Shown: positions 28,250 through 37,124 of the stretch, in pieces
How positions within the stretch are numbered: position 1 is the stretch's first letter
Layout: each line of letters starts with the position of its first letter
NCBI RefSeq assembly: GCF_029360665.1
Contig: NZ_JARDUB010000002.1
Coordinates: 1-64,000 of the forward strand
Direction: 5' to 3'
Length of the DNA stretch: 64,000 nt
DNA from: Eudoraea chungangensis
Lineage (GTDB): Bacteria > Bacteroidota > Bacteroidia > Flavobacteriales > Flavobacteriaceae
Translations under genes and position numbers: made by a program
The notes under the pieces: generated by a model
Databases searched by the model: none
Seen by the model: only the letters and a program-made list of their open reading frames with translations
Told to the model about the DNA's origin: nothing

Positions 28250-28582
28250 ATGAACACCTTAAGAAACAAAGTACAGCTAATTGGTCATTTAGGCCAAGAT
28301 CCTGAGATAGTAAATCTAGACAATGGGGGGAAGCTTGCAAAGTTTTCTGTAGCTACCAATGAGAATTATAGAAATTCTGAAGGAGATAAAGTAACGGAAA
28401 CCCAATGGCATCAGATAGTTGCTTGGGGAAAAACTGCAGAGATTGCAGAAAATTATTTGGTTAAAGGGAAAGAAATTGCCTTAGACGGGAAACTTATACA
28501 TAGATCTTTTGAAAGCAAAGAAGGGAAAAAAAGGTATATAACTGAAGTAAAATGCAATGAAATACTTCTGTTGGGGAAGTAG
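28250..28582 (+). CDS. ssb: Short single-stranded DNA-binding protein
   Basis: 110 residues forming one OB fold of the SSB family: MNTLRNKVQLIGHLGQDPE, FSVATNENYRNSEG, TQWHQIVAWGKTAEIAENYLVKG and a final strand. It stops right after the fold and lacks the glycine-rich linker and acidic tail (DDDIPF type) that recruits repair proteins. So this is probably a second SSB, not the main replication one. It is a single gene, convergent with ferritin. Confidence 0.9.
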   Translation: MNTLRNKVQLIGHLGQDPEIVNLDNGGKLAKFSVATNENYRNSEGDKVTETQWHQIVAWGKTAEIAENYLVKGKEIALDGKLIHRSFESKEGKKRYITEVKCNEILLLGK

Positions 28583-28628
28583 GGCAATAAGGTTTTAGAT
28601 TCTAAAGTAACCCGGGGTTTAGAAATAA

Positions 28629-29147
28629 TTAATCAGCACTATTGGCGGCGGCACTCTCTACTGTAATTTGTTGAACATCTCTGTCAAAAAGGTATAGTCC
28701 ACCCTTGTCGTTTCCAATTAAATTAATCTTGTCTAATATTGTTCTAGCTAATGCCTCCTCTTCGATTTGTTCTGCAACATACCACTGAAGAAAGTTATGG
28801 GTAGCATAGTCTCTCTCCTCTAAGGCGACATGAACTAAGTCATTGATACTCTTAGAAACGAAGATTTCGTGTTCATATAAATCTTGGAACATCTGCTGAA
28901 AAGACTTAAAATCCGAACTGGGTGCTTGTAAAGCAGAAATCTGGGCCTGTCCTCCTCTTTCATTCACATATTTAATCAACTTAAGCATATGCATTCTTTC
29001 TTCATCGGAATGTTTATACATAAAGAGAGAAATTCCCTCTAGACCCTTAACCTCGGCCCAAGAGGCCATGGATAGATAGACCTGAGAGGATTCTGCTTCG
29101 ATTTGTATTTGTTTATTTAGCGCTTTTTCTAAGTTTTTCGTTAGCAT
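28629..29147 (-). CDS. ftnA: Ferritin
   Basis: 172 residues with ferroxidase ligands at Glu17, Glu50 and His53 (SDEERMH) and a further EE segment in AEQIEEEALA. It stores iron as a 24-subunit cage in the cytoplasm. The size and ligand set match bacterial non-haem ferritin, not bacterioferritin or Dps. A TAACTTTG promoter box lies just upstream (29162-29169). Confidence 0.95.
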   Translation of the reverse strand: MLTKNLEKALNKQIQIEAESSQVYLSMASWAEVKGLEGISLFMYKHSDEERMHMLKLIKYVNERGGQAQISALQAPSSDFKSFQQMFQDLYEHEIFVSKSINDLVHVALEERDYATHNFLQWYVAEQIEEEALARTILDKINLIGNDKGGLYLFDRDVQQITVESAAANSAD

Positions 29148-29161
29148 GACTTATTTTTTAT

Positions 29162-29169
29162 CAAAGTTA
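29162..29169 (-). promoter_or_regulatory. -7 box TAACTTTG for ferritin
   Basis: Exact TAnnTTTG match on the minus strand, 14 bp before the ATG at 29147. No -33 box at standard spacing is visible. Confidence 0.45.
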
Positions 29170-29230
29170 CGAATTCCGGGAAATTAAAAGCTTCGGATGG
29201 CTGAATTATATAAGTGCTCCTTAATAAAAT

Positions 29231-30226
29231 TTATCTTGCCAAGACAATAAGAGCTAGTCCAACAATATATATCAGAAGCATAATATTCAAAAGTTTTGGT
29301 ACTTCTTTCGGGGCTCCCTTAAACTCTTTCCAAACAAAAATACCCCATAAGGCAGCCACTACCGTGGCACCTTGACCTAAGCCATATGAAATGGCCGGGC
29401 CAGCTTTATCTGATGCCAAAATGCTAAAAGACATTCCAACACACCAGACTGCTCCACCAATAATTCCCATTAAATGATTCTTGCTGGAACCTTTAAAATA
29501 GGACTGAAATTTAACGGCTTCTCCTTCAAAAGGTTTTTTCATTAAAATGGTATTGAAAATAAAATTGCTAAGTAAAATCCCAAAAGCAAAAACCACAACT
29601 GCCGTATAAGGACTCAGTTTGCCATCAATAGGTTTTGTGAAATCTGAGAACATTGAATTAGCTACATACTTGTAGAAGAATCCCATTAAAATACCGGCCA
29701 CCACGGCCAGAATTAGGCCTTTAGAGGGGACTTTATTCTGACTTGCCGATAATTTACTGTACGCAGTAGCATTCAGTAACATGGCGACCACAATTAGTGC
29801 CACACCAATAAACAACATGCTGGCATTCCCTACTGGAATATCTAAATAGTTTACTATTACCCCTATTACCAGCGCCAAACCAATACCAACGGGGAAGGCA
29901 ACAGACATCCCTGCGATAGTAATAGCTGCAACTAGTAAAATATTAGCCAGATTAAACAATACACCCCCCAATAAGGCAGAACCAATGTTTGCGGTATTGG
30001 CCTGTCCCAAATCTTCTAAAAAAGGCCTTCCGTCGGTACCTAAACTACCTGCTGTAAAAGCCAAGAAAAGAGCGAATAGGACGATGCCTATAACATAATC
30101 CCAATAAAAAAGTTCAAAGCGCCAGTTGTTGTCGGTTAGTTTTTGTGTATTTGCCCAAGAACCCCAGGTAATCATGGTTATGACACAGAAAATTACGGCA
30201 ATAAAGTAAGAATCAATTATAAACAT
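29231..30226 (-). CDS. GRP/RbsU-type sugar transporter
   Basis: 331 residues with about ten hydrophobic helices and an opening TWGSWANTQKL. Internal glycine-rich helices (GVLFNLANILLVAAITIAG, VAFPVGIGLALVIGV) place it in the drug/metabolite-type GRP sugar permease family related to RbsU and RhaT. It is the last gene of the nucleoside hydrolase-ribokinase-transporter operon, 10 bp after rbsK, so ribose is the likely substrate. That substrate is inferred from the neighbours. Confidence 0.85.
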   Translation of the reverse strand: MFIIDSYFIAVIFCVITMITWGSWANTQKLTDNNWRFELFYWDYVIGIVLFALFLAFTAGSLGTDGRPFLEDLGQANTANIGSALLGGVLFNLANILLVAAITIAGMSVAFPVGIGLALVIGVIVNYLDIPVGNASMLFIGVALIVVAMLLNATAYSKLSASQNKVPSKGLILAVVAGILMGFFYKYVANSMFSDFTKPIDGKLSPYTAVVVFAFGILLSNFIFNTILMKKPFEGEAVKFQSYFKGSSKNHLMGIIGGAVWCVGMSFSILASDKAGPAISYGLGQGATVVAALWGIFVWKEFKGAPKEVPKLLNIMLLIYIVGLALIVLAR

Positions 30227-30236
30227 AAGGTATCAA

Positions 30237-31136
30237 TTAAGAAATTTCGTTAAGATAAGGGGCCGAATCTTGTGCTCCCATTTTAGTTACCGATAATGCA
30301 GCAGCCTTATTTGCAAAAGCGATACTGTCCGGCCAATTTTTACCCTGAGAGAGGCATACCACGAGGGCTCCATTAAAAACATCCCCAGCTGCTGTTGTAT
30401 CTGCGGCCTTTACTTCTATACCGGGAGTTAAAAAATGCTCTTCTTTATTCATAAAAAAAGCACCCTTTTTCCCCATAGTAATTATTACATTTTCAACTCC
30501 TTTTTCAAAAAAGACTTTACCAGCCCTTATCGCTGATTCTTCGTCCGTAACTTCAATACCTGTTAGGATTTTGGTTTCCGTCTCATTTGGCGTGATTAAG
30601 AATAGGCCATTGAAAATTTTTGGCGAGAGTTCTTGGGCAGGAGCAGGATTAATTACTAATTTTTGCTGGTTCTCTCCACAGTAGGATACTAAATATTCCA
30701 CTACCTCCAGAGGGGTTTCCAGTTGGGTGAGGAATATTGATTTTTGCTCAATAGATTTTAGATGCTCTTTCAGCTGCGCAACAGAGAGTTTTAAATTGGC
30801 CCCTGATGCAACCACTATTTCATTTTCTCCTTGTCCGTTAACGGTAATAAGAGCAACACCGGTTGCTTCTCCGCTTAGGCGTTTTGCTCCACTTATATCC
30901 AGGCCTTCCTTCTGATAGCCCTCCAATGCTTTTTTTCCAAAAATATCGTCTCCAACACAACAAACAAAGTCGACATTTCCTTTTAAACGTGAGGCCGCAA
31001 CAGCTTGGTTAGCCCCTTTGCCACCGGGAAACATAAAAAAATCACCCCCTAAAATTGTTTCTCCAGGTTGTGGGAAACGGGGTGTTTTAACCACCATATC
31101 TGTATTGGAACTCCCAACTACAATTATCTTACTCAT
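30237..31136 (-). CDS. rbsK: Ribokinase
   Basis: ATG at 31136 gives 299 residues of a PfkB-family kinase. It has VVGSSNTDMVV, the sugar-binding GGKGANQAVAA motif, LITPNETE, and the catalytic Asp in ADTTAAGDVFNGAL. Ribokinase phosphorylates ribose to ribose 5-phosphate in the cytoplasm. It lies between the nucleoside hydrolase and the GRP permease genes, 8 bp and 10 bp away, as expected for use of ribose freed from nucleosides. Confidence 0.93.
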   Translation of the reverse strand: MSKIIVVGSSNTDMVVKTPRFPQPGETILGGDFFMFPGGKGANQAVAASRLKGNVDFVCCVGDDIFGKKALEGYQKEGLDISGAKRLSGEATGVALITVNGQGENEIVVASGANLKLSVAQLKEHLKSIEQKSIFLTQLETPLEVVEYLVSYCGENQQKLVINPAPAQELSPKIFNGLFLITPNETETKILTGIEVTDEESAIRAGKVFFEKGVENVIITMGKKGAFFMNKEEHFLTPGIEVKAADTTAAGDVFNGALVVCLSQGKNWPDSIAFANKAAALSVTKMGAQDSAPYLNEIS

Positions 31137-31144
31137 ATTTAAAA

Positions 31145-32194
31145 TCAATTAGCAACTGGGACGGGGTTTTGAAGTGTATTATAAAAATCTTTAAGCAGTT
31201 CTTTTTTGTTGAAACTTTCCCAGACTGTTATTTTTCTTGTATTAGATGGTCTATCTCTCCAATTATTGTCAATTAAAATCGGTGCCGGAATGGATTTTCT
31301 TTCACCCCAGGATGCATTTTTTAATATTGCCACCGCAACCATATCAAATAAGGCTCTGGAAGGGGGGTCTCCATGATAGTCGATATAATCGAAAAGACTT
31401 ATAGAATAATCACCAAAATTTTCAAATTCTCCCCCGTGTCTTCCGATAACTTTCTTGTTTGCCTTGGGTCCTAAACTGGGCATTTTATGGTTAATTTCTT
31501 CCTTTGTTACTTTAACGGCATCAGTGCCTGAGGGTTTTCCATATCGTACGGTGACCATTTCGAAGGGAATATCTGAATTAAGGACATAATTCATTGCAAT
31601 AGTATCGTTGTCCTGATTGTATTCACCTGGTTCGGGGTAATTAGAGCCCAGCCATACAATTTTGGTTCTTAGAGCAAAAGAAGGATCTTTTTTTAGCGCA
31701 AGAGCTATATTGGTTAGTTTTCCAACTGCAATAATAACCAAAGAATCTTTTTTTGTCTGTTCGATTAAATATTCTACCGCTTCACTTCCATCATAGGCAT
31801 CAGGATTCCAGGGTTTAGAAATACTATCAAAGCTTCCGTTGGCACCTTTTAAAAGGGGAATCTTGTTTTCTAGGTTACATAGCTGAAGAACCCTCAGAGC
31901 TTCGTCATAATGGCCTTGAATATCTCCTCCATTATAGGTGGCGTTTACGGTTATGGCGTCTACATCAAAAGTATTACCATTTAATAATAAATAGGCCAAT
32001 GCATGCTGGTCGTCTAGTTCGTTATTTGCATCGGTATCGAATACAACTTTTATTTTTTCTGTTTTAATGGCCTTGGCTTCTGAATTACTGGCTTTTTTCT
32101 TTTTTTCAGAGCAATTCCAATAGAGTAGAGCGAGCATTAATAGAGGAAAGCCGAAGAAAAACAGTTTCGTTTTTTGTTTTGAAAGATATCGCAT
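31145..32194 (-). CDS. Nucleoside hydrolase, lipoprotein
   Basis: 349 residues. The N-terminus is a membrane/lipoprotein signal ending at a Cys (LLYWNC). The calcium-binding motif DTDANNELDDQHAL marks the inosine-uridine-preferring nucleoside hydrolase family, supported by AVGKLTNIALAL and the C-terminal LFDMVAVAIL. It splits nucleosides into base and ribose. An exported form is notable because the ribose would then need import, which the downstream permease and kinase genes could provide. Confidence 0.9.
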   Translation of the reverse strand: MRYLSKQKTKLFFFGFPLLMLALLYWNCSEKKKKASNSEAKAIKTEKIKVVFDTDANNELDDQHALAYLLLNGNTFDVDAITVNATYNGGDIQGHYDEALRVLQLCNLENKIPLLKGANGSFDSISKPWNPDAYDGSEAVEYLIEQTKKDSLVIIAVGKLTNIALALKKDPSFALRTKIVWLGSNYPEPGEYNQDNDTIAMNYVLNSDIPFEMVTVRYGKPSGTDAVKVTKEEINHKMPSLGPKANKKVIGRHGGEFENFGDYSISLFDYIDYHGDPPSRALFDMVAVAILKNASWGERKSIPAPILIDNNWRDRPSNTRKITVWESFNKKELLKDFYNTLQNPVPVAN

Positions 32195-32268
32195 TTATAC
32201 TAAATTATTCGTTTTTGAAGATACAAAAACTGTAGTTATGGGAAAACTCTTTCTTATCGATTGCTTAT

Positions 32269-33171
32269 TTAAAAAAACACTTCCTGCGCTATCCGGAAGG
32301 TGTTGGCATGGGCATTAATGATATCTTTTATCCTGGGGGAGTAACCACCTCCCATGCTACATTGTATCGGAATTCCGTGTTTGGCACATGTAGAGATAAC
32401 TATTTCATCTCTTTTTTTGCATCCTTCATGGCTCACGGCCAATGTGCCTAATTTATCTGTACTAAGAATATCTACACCGCATAAGTAGAAAATAAAATCT
32501 GGTTTTATGCTGTTAATTAAATTGGGTAGTACTTTGGCAAGAATGTCTAAATATTCCTTATCTGAGGTGCCCTTCTCTAGTGCAATGTCCAAGTCTGAAA
32601 CCTCTTTTTTAAAAGGGTAATTATTAGCGCCATGCATTGAAAAAGTATATACGGAAGAATCATTTTGGAAAATTTCGGCAGTGCCATTTCCCTGATGAAC
32701 ATCTAAGTCTATGATAAGTATTTTTTTTGCTTTCTTCTCGTTCTGCAGATAACGAGCAGCTATAGCCTGATCATTGAGTAAGCAGAAAGCTTCTCCTCTG
32801 TTTGAATAGGCATGATGTGTACCCCCGGCAATATTCATAGCAATGCCGTACTCTAAGGCGTAATCACAGGCTTTAATCGTGCCATCGGCAATAATTTGTT
32901 CCCTTTCTACAAGGAGGTGATCTAAAGGGAATCCAATTTTTCTAACCTCCTTTTTAGTTAAATGCAGTTCAATGAGATTATTAAAATATTCCTTGGAATG
33001 TACCTTAAGGACTAGGTTTTTATTTGGCAGTAAAGGTTCAAAAAAGTTCTCTTGACTACAAGTGCCTTCAAAGAGAAGTTGTTTCGGTAAGAGGTCATAT
33101 TTTAACATAGGAAATCTATGACCCTCGGGTAAAGGAAGCTTGTATATTGGATGGTATGCTATTTTAAGCAC
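32269..33171 (-). CDS. Histone deacetylase family (class IV/AcuC-like) hydrolase
   Basis: 300 residues starting at GTG (33171); the opening IAYHPIYKLPLPEGHRFPM is the conserved family start, which supports that codon. Zinc-site motifs are present: GGTHHAYSNRGEAFC, IDLDVHQGNGT and the GVDILSTD segment. These enzymes remove acyl groups from lysine or small amines. The physiological substrate in flavobacteria is not known. It starts 3 bp downstream of the metG stop, so they are co-transcribed. Confidence 0.9.
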   Translation of the reverse strand: MLKIAYHPIYKLPLPEGHRFPMLKYDLLPKQLLFEGTCSQENFFEPLLPNKNLVLKVHSKEYFNNLIELHLTKKEVRKIGFPLDHLLVEREQIIADGTIKACDYALEYGIAMNIAGGTHHAYSNRGEAFCLLNDQAIAARYLQNEKKAKKILIIDLDVHQGNGTAEIFQNDSSVYTFSMHGANNYPFKKEVSDLDIALEKGTSDKEYLDILAKVLPNLINSIKPDFIFYLCGVDILSTDKLGTLAVSHEGCKKRDEIVISTCAKHGIPIQCSMGGGYSPRIKDIINAHANTFRIAQEVFF

Positions 33172-33174
33172 CTA

Positions 33175-35274
33175 TTAATTAATAGTTTCACCATTTTCAA
33201 CTCCTTCAGTCTCCGGATTTATAAAAACCAGATTGCCATCAGTGTTTTCAGTCATTAGGATCATCCCTTCGCTTTCCACACCTCTCAATTTTCTGGGCGC
33301 CAGATTTACTAAAACAGTAACCTTTTTTCCCAGTAGATCCTTTGCTTCAAAGCTTTCCGCAATACCGGATACAATGGTTCGTATATCAATTCCAGTATCA
33401 ACTTTAAGAACCATTAATTTTTTGGTTTTTGGCATTTTTTCAGCTTCTAGGATAGTTCCTACTCGCATATCTATCTGCGTAAAGTCTTCGAATTGTATAG
33501 TTTCTTTTTGGGGCATAATTTCCTTGGTATTTATTTCATTAGCTTTTTTGGTCGCTTCGAGTTTTGCAATTTGTTTATCTATTTCAGAATCCTCTATTTT
33601 TCTAAAAAGCAATTCTCCTTTTCCTATGCTATAGGACGGTTTAAGAAGTAATTCTCCTTGTTCAATAGATTGCCAATTTGAACTTATTTTAGGAGAATCG
33701 GGTAGGGAGGTATTTTCTCCAAGATCCAATATCTGCTTTAGTTTAGCGGAGCTAAAAGGGAGTAAAGGTTCCGATAAAACAGCCAAAGCAGAAGCCAGTT
33801 GTAAGGCAACAAACATTATAGTTTGTACACGTTCTTTATCTACTTTTATTTTCTTCCATGGTTCTTCTTCTGCGAGATATTTATTGCCTAGTCTGGCTAA
33901 ATTCATCAGTTCCTGACTGGCTTCTCTAAAGCGATAGCGCTCCAAGGAGTTTTCCAGTATTTTAGGAAATGTTCGAAGGCTTTCCAAAACCTCTAAGTCT
34001 TCACTTGTAAAATTCCCGGGACTAGGGACCTTGCCATCAAAATATTTGTTAGTAAGAACTACTACTCTGTTTATGAAGTTACCAAAAATCGCTACTAATT
34101 CGTTATTGTTTCTTGCCTGAAAGTCTTTCCAGGTAAAATCATTATCTTTTGTTTCGGGAGCATTTGCCGTTAAGGTATACCTCAATACATCCTGCATATT
34201 TGGGAAGTCTACTAGGTATTCATGCAGCCAAACAGCCCAATTTTTAGAAGTAGAAAGCTTGTGTCCCTCTAAGTTTAAAAATTCGTTTGCCGGGACATTT
34301 TCGGGTAGAATAAAGTCTTTATGGGCTTTGAGCATACTCGGAAAAACAATACAGTGAAAAACAATGTTGTCCTTACCAATGAAATGTACAAGTTTGGTGT
34401 CTTTGTTTTTCCAATATACCTCCCAATCATTTCCAGTTCTTTTGGCCCATTCTTTTGAAGAAGATATATAGCCAATTGGTGCATCAAACCAAACGTATAG
34501 AACTTTTCCTTCCCCTCCCTTAACGGGAACTGGGATACCCCAGTCTAAATCTCTGGTAACCGCTCTAGGTTTTAGACCAGTATCTATCCATGACTTGCAT
34601 TGCCCATAAACATTAGGTTTCCAATCTTCCTTATGTTCCTTAAGGATCCAATCTTCTAAGAAATTTTCGTATCTGTCTAAAGGTAAAAACCAGTGTTTTG
34701 TTTCCTTTAGTATAGGAACGGCTCCACTAATTGCAGATTTAGGATTAATAAGATCTGTGGCATTTAAAGAAGACCCACAATTTTCGCATTGATCTCCATA
34801 GGCTTCTTCGTTTCCACAATTAGGACAGGTGCCAATTACAAACCTATCCGCTAAAAACTGTTTTGCTTCACTATCAAATAATTGGGCTGTGGTTTCCTCA
34901 AGAAAATCTCCTTGCTCGTATAGCTTTATAAAGAAGTCGGAGGCCGTTTCATGGTGTATAGGGGCGGAGGTTCTCGAATAATTATCAAAACTCACACCGA
35001 AATTCTCGAAAGACTCTTTTATAATGGCATGATATTTATCTATAATTTCTTTTGGGCTGACACCTTCTTTTTTTGCCTTCATCGGAATGGCAACGCCGTG
35101 CTCATCGCTACCGCAAACAAAAAGCACTTTATTTCCGGTAAGCCTTAAATATCTGGTGTAGATGTCTGCTGGGATGTAGACCCCTGCAAGATGCCCAATA
35201 TGTATTGGACCATTTGTATAAGGCAGGGCCGCAGTAATAGTATATCGAGCTGGCTTGGTTTGTGTCTTGGGCAT
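33175..35274 (-). CDS. metG: Methionyl-tRNA synthetase
   Basis: 699 residues. Class I motifs: [14 protein letters not shown] (HIGH) and [12 protein letters not shown] (KMSKS variant). A zinc knuckle CPNCGNEE...CENCG lies between them. The C-terminal about 110 residues are the tRNA-binding domain ([19 protein letters not shown]), so it is the long dimeric form. It charges initiator and elongator tRNA-Met. The -7 box TATTTTTG at 35292-35299 sits 17 bp before the start. Confidence 0.97.
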   Translation of the reverse strand: MPKTQTKPARYTITAALPYTNGPIHIGHLAGVYIPADIYTRYLRLTGNKVLFVCGSDEHGVAIPMKAKKEGVSPKEIIDKYHAIIKESFENFGVSFDNYSRTSAPIHHETASDFFIKLYEQGDFLEETTAQLFDSEAKQFLADRFVIGTCPNCGNEEAYGDQCENCGSSLNATDLINPKSAISGAVPILKETKHWFLPLDRYENFLEDWILKEHKEDWKPNVYGQCKSWIDTGLKPRAVTRDLDWGIPVPVKGGEGKVLYVWFDAPIGYISSSKEWAKRTGNDWEVYWKNKDTKLVHFIGKDNIVFHCIVFPSMLKAHKDFILPENVPANEFLNLEGHKLSTSKNWAVWLHEYLVDFPNMQDVLRYTLTANAPETKDNDFTWKDFQARNNNELVAIFGNFINRVVVLTNKYFDGKVPSPGNFTSEDLEVLESLRTFPKILENSLERYRFREASQELMNLARLGNKYLAEEEPWKKIKVDKERVQTIMFVALQLASALAVLSEPLLPFSSAKLKQILDLGENTSLPDSPKISSNWQSIEQGELLLKPSYSIGKGELLFRKIEDSEIDKQIAKLEATKKANEINTKEIMPQKETIQFEDFTQIDMRVGTILEAEKMPKTKKLMVLKVDTGIDIRTIVSGIAESFEAKDLLGKKVTVLVNLAPRKLRGVESEGMILMTENTDGNLVFINPETEGVENGETIN

Positions 35275-35291
35275 TAGATTCGATTAAGACA

Positions 35292-35299
35292 CAAAAATA
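35292..35299 (-). promoter_or_regulatory. -7 box TATTTTTG for metG
   Basis: Exact TAnnTTTG match on the minus strand, 17 bp before the metG ATG at 35274. No TTTG at the 20-bp spacing. Confidence 0.4.
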
Positions 35300-35412
35300 A
35301 CTATTATTTAATGTAAAGTACGTACCAGCTATGAAAAAGAAAACCTCCAACATTGTGCTTAAATTGGGGCACACAATTATTAGGAGGCGTCTTATGCAAA
35401 GTAGGGGTTTGT

Positions 35413-37113
35413 TTATGTAACCAATATGGATTTAGACATTTTTTTATCTGAAACCAGGATTCGGTATATATACTTTCCTGTAGATAAATGATTGGGCATT
35501 CTTTCTCTGATATTGATTTCAGCAGAACCTTCGCCCATTATTTCGTTATAGACAGTACCAACATTTTGTCCAAGTATATTGTATAGTTGGATATCTACAT
35601 GAGCCGTAAAGGGCATTTCAAGATAGATATGAGGGGTACTTCCAGTAGGATAAAATGGTCTGTGAACTATGGCATCTAGAAGTTCCTGTGTTGGATCTTC
35701 AGCAACGAGATCATCATCTGGCATAGTCGGCAATGTAGGGGGTTCATCACTGTAGGCAACATCGGGAAATTCAACCCCACTACAATTAAATCCTAAATTA
35801 ATGGGAGTGTAGGGGTGTCCCAGTAGGTGTTGCTCCACTAAAGGAATTGGTACACAGAGCCATTCGGCCAGTACTGTGGCGTAAAGGTCTCTAAAATCCG
35901 TGGTATATTCCAAATTTCCTCGTCCATTTGGATTTTCCAATGATGGATGTTCACCTACAAAAGCACTTCCTTCTAATCCGGAACCAAAGAAAAGAGTGGG
36001 AGCAGCTTTACCATGATCCGTTCCGTTAGACCCATTTTCAAATATTCGTCTCCCGAATTCAGAAAATGTCATACTCAACACTTTATCATCCTGTTGTGTA
36101 AAAGCTACGTCTTCATAAAAATTATTGATAGCGATAGAAAGATTAGACATTAACCTTTCGTGCGCCAAAGGCTGATTACCATGTGTGTCAAAACCACCCA
36201 TAGAGATCATATATACTTTGGTTCCCAAATTACCTTTAATAAGCCGGGCAAGAAGTGCCAGCTGTCTGGCGAAACCGTTGTCTTGATATTCTACTTGATT
36301 CTGCCCTCGTTCATAGGCTTCATGAATTAAACCAGAATACTCATATGTAGTATTCGCAACTCCTCTTAAAAACTTCAATTGATCTCCATACATACAGTCA
36401 TTAAAAAGACTGTCGTCTAGACTGTATTGTACTCCAGATTCCGCAATTTCTTCCAATTGGTTGATATTCGAAGTTACAAAGGCGTAATTTGTTTCTTCTC
36501 CTTGAAAAACTAAACTTCCAAAGTTTCCAATTTGAATAGCCGCCGGAGCTGCTGGAGGGTTCACTAAATAATCAGGATAAATATTCTCGAAATGGCGACC
36601 CATCCATCCCGTATTCAGGCCATCAAAACCAGTTGTAGTCAGATCTGTATTCGCATAGATGTCTGATCCGGTAAAGTGCGACAGACTTTGATTCTCGTAA
36701 CCAACACCATGTACAGCCTTAAATTGACCATTTCCCCACATAGATTCTAAGGAATTCATATAGGTAGGTATTCCAAACTCATCGGTGAGTTTTAAAATTT
36801 TACTCTCCGGAATATAAATATTTGGTCTGGCATTGGCGTAGGTATCGTATTGTTCTATAGGGATAACGGTGCTAAGTCCGTCATTCCCACCAGAAAGGCG
36901 AATCAAAATAAGAATACCATCTGTTGGAGCATTAGCAATCGCCGCGGTCAAAGGGGATGGGGCCGATGCACTTAGCATATTACTGCCAAGCATCATGGAA
37001 CCTGACCCGGCGATGCCTAAAGCTTGTAGAAAGGATCTTCGACTCCAGTATTTGTGTTCCTGGTCGTGCCCTTCATTTTTATTTATATTTAATGGGATAT
37101 GATTATTGCACAT
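35413..37113 (-). CDS. DUF1501 protein with Tat signal and type IX sorting domain
   Basis: 566 residues. A twin-arginine motif (SRRSFLQALG) precedes a DUF1501 alkaline-phosphatase-like domain (LIRLSGGNDGLSTVIP; MTFSEFGRRIFENGSNGTDHGKAAPTLFFG in the middle). The last about 75 residues (VDIQLYNILGQNV, then GKYIYRILVSDKKMSKSILV) match the type A C-terminal sorting domain of the type IX system. So it would leave the cytoplasm folded and end on the cell surface. It follows the DUF1800 gene by 11 bp, a pairing common in Bacteroidetes; its substrate is unknown. Confidence 0.9.
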   Translation of the reverse strand: MCNNHIPLNINKNEGHDQEHKYWSRRSFLQALGIAGSGSMMLGSNMLSASAPSPLTAAIANAPTDGILILIRLSGGNDGLSTVIPIEQYDTYANARPNIYIPESKILKLTDEFGIPTYMNSLESMWGNGQFKAVHGVGYENQSLSHFTGSDIYANTDLTTTGFDGLNTGWMGRHFENIYPDYLVNPPAAPAAIQIGNFGSLVFQGEETNYAFVTSNINQLEEIAESGVQYSLDDSLFNDCMYGDQLKFLRGVANTTYEYSGLIHEAYERGQNQVEYQDNGFARQLALLARLIKGNLGTKVYMISMGGFDTHGNQPLAHERLMSNLSIAINNFYEDVAFTQQDDKVLSMTFSEFGRRIFENGSNGTDHGKAAPTLFFGSGLEGSAFVGEHPSLENPNGRGNLEYTTDFRDLYATVLAEWLCVPIPLVEQHLLGHPYTPINLGFNCSGVEFPDVAYSDEPPTLPTMPDDDLVAEDPTQELLDAIVHRPFYPTGSTPHIYLEMPFTAHVDIQLYNILGQNVGTVYNEIMGEGSAEINIRERMPNHLSTGKYIYRILVSDKKMSKSILVT

Positions 37114-37124
37114 AGTAGTAGGAT

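Noticed and set aside
28590-28625. GC-rich inverted repeat after ssb
   Set aside because: The loop is too small and there is no T tract, so it is not convincing as a terminator.
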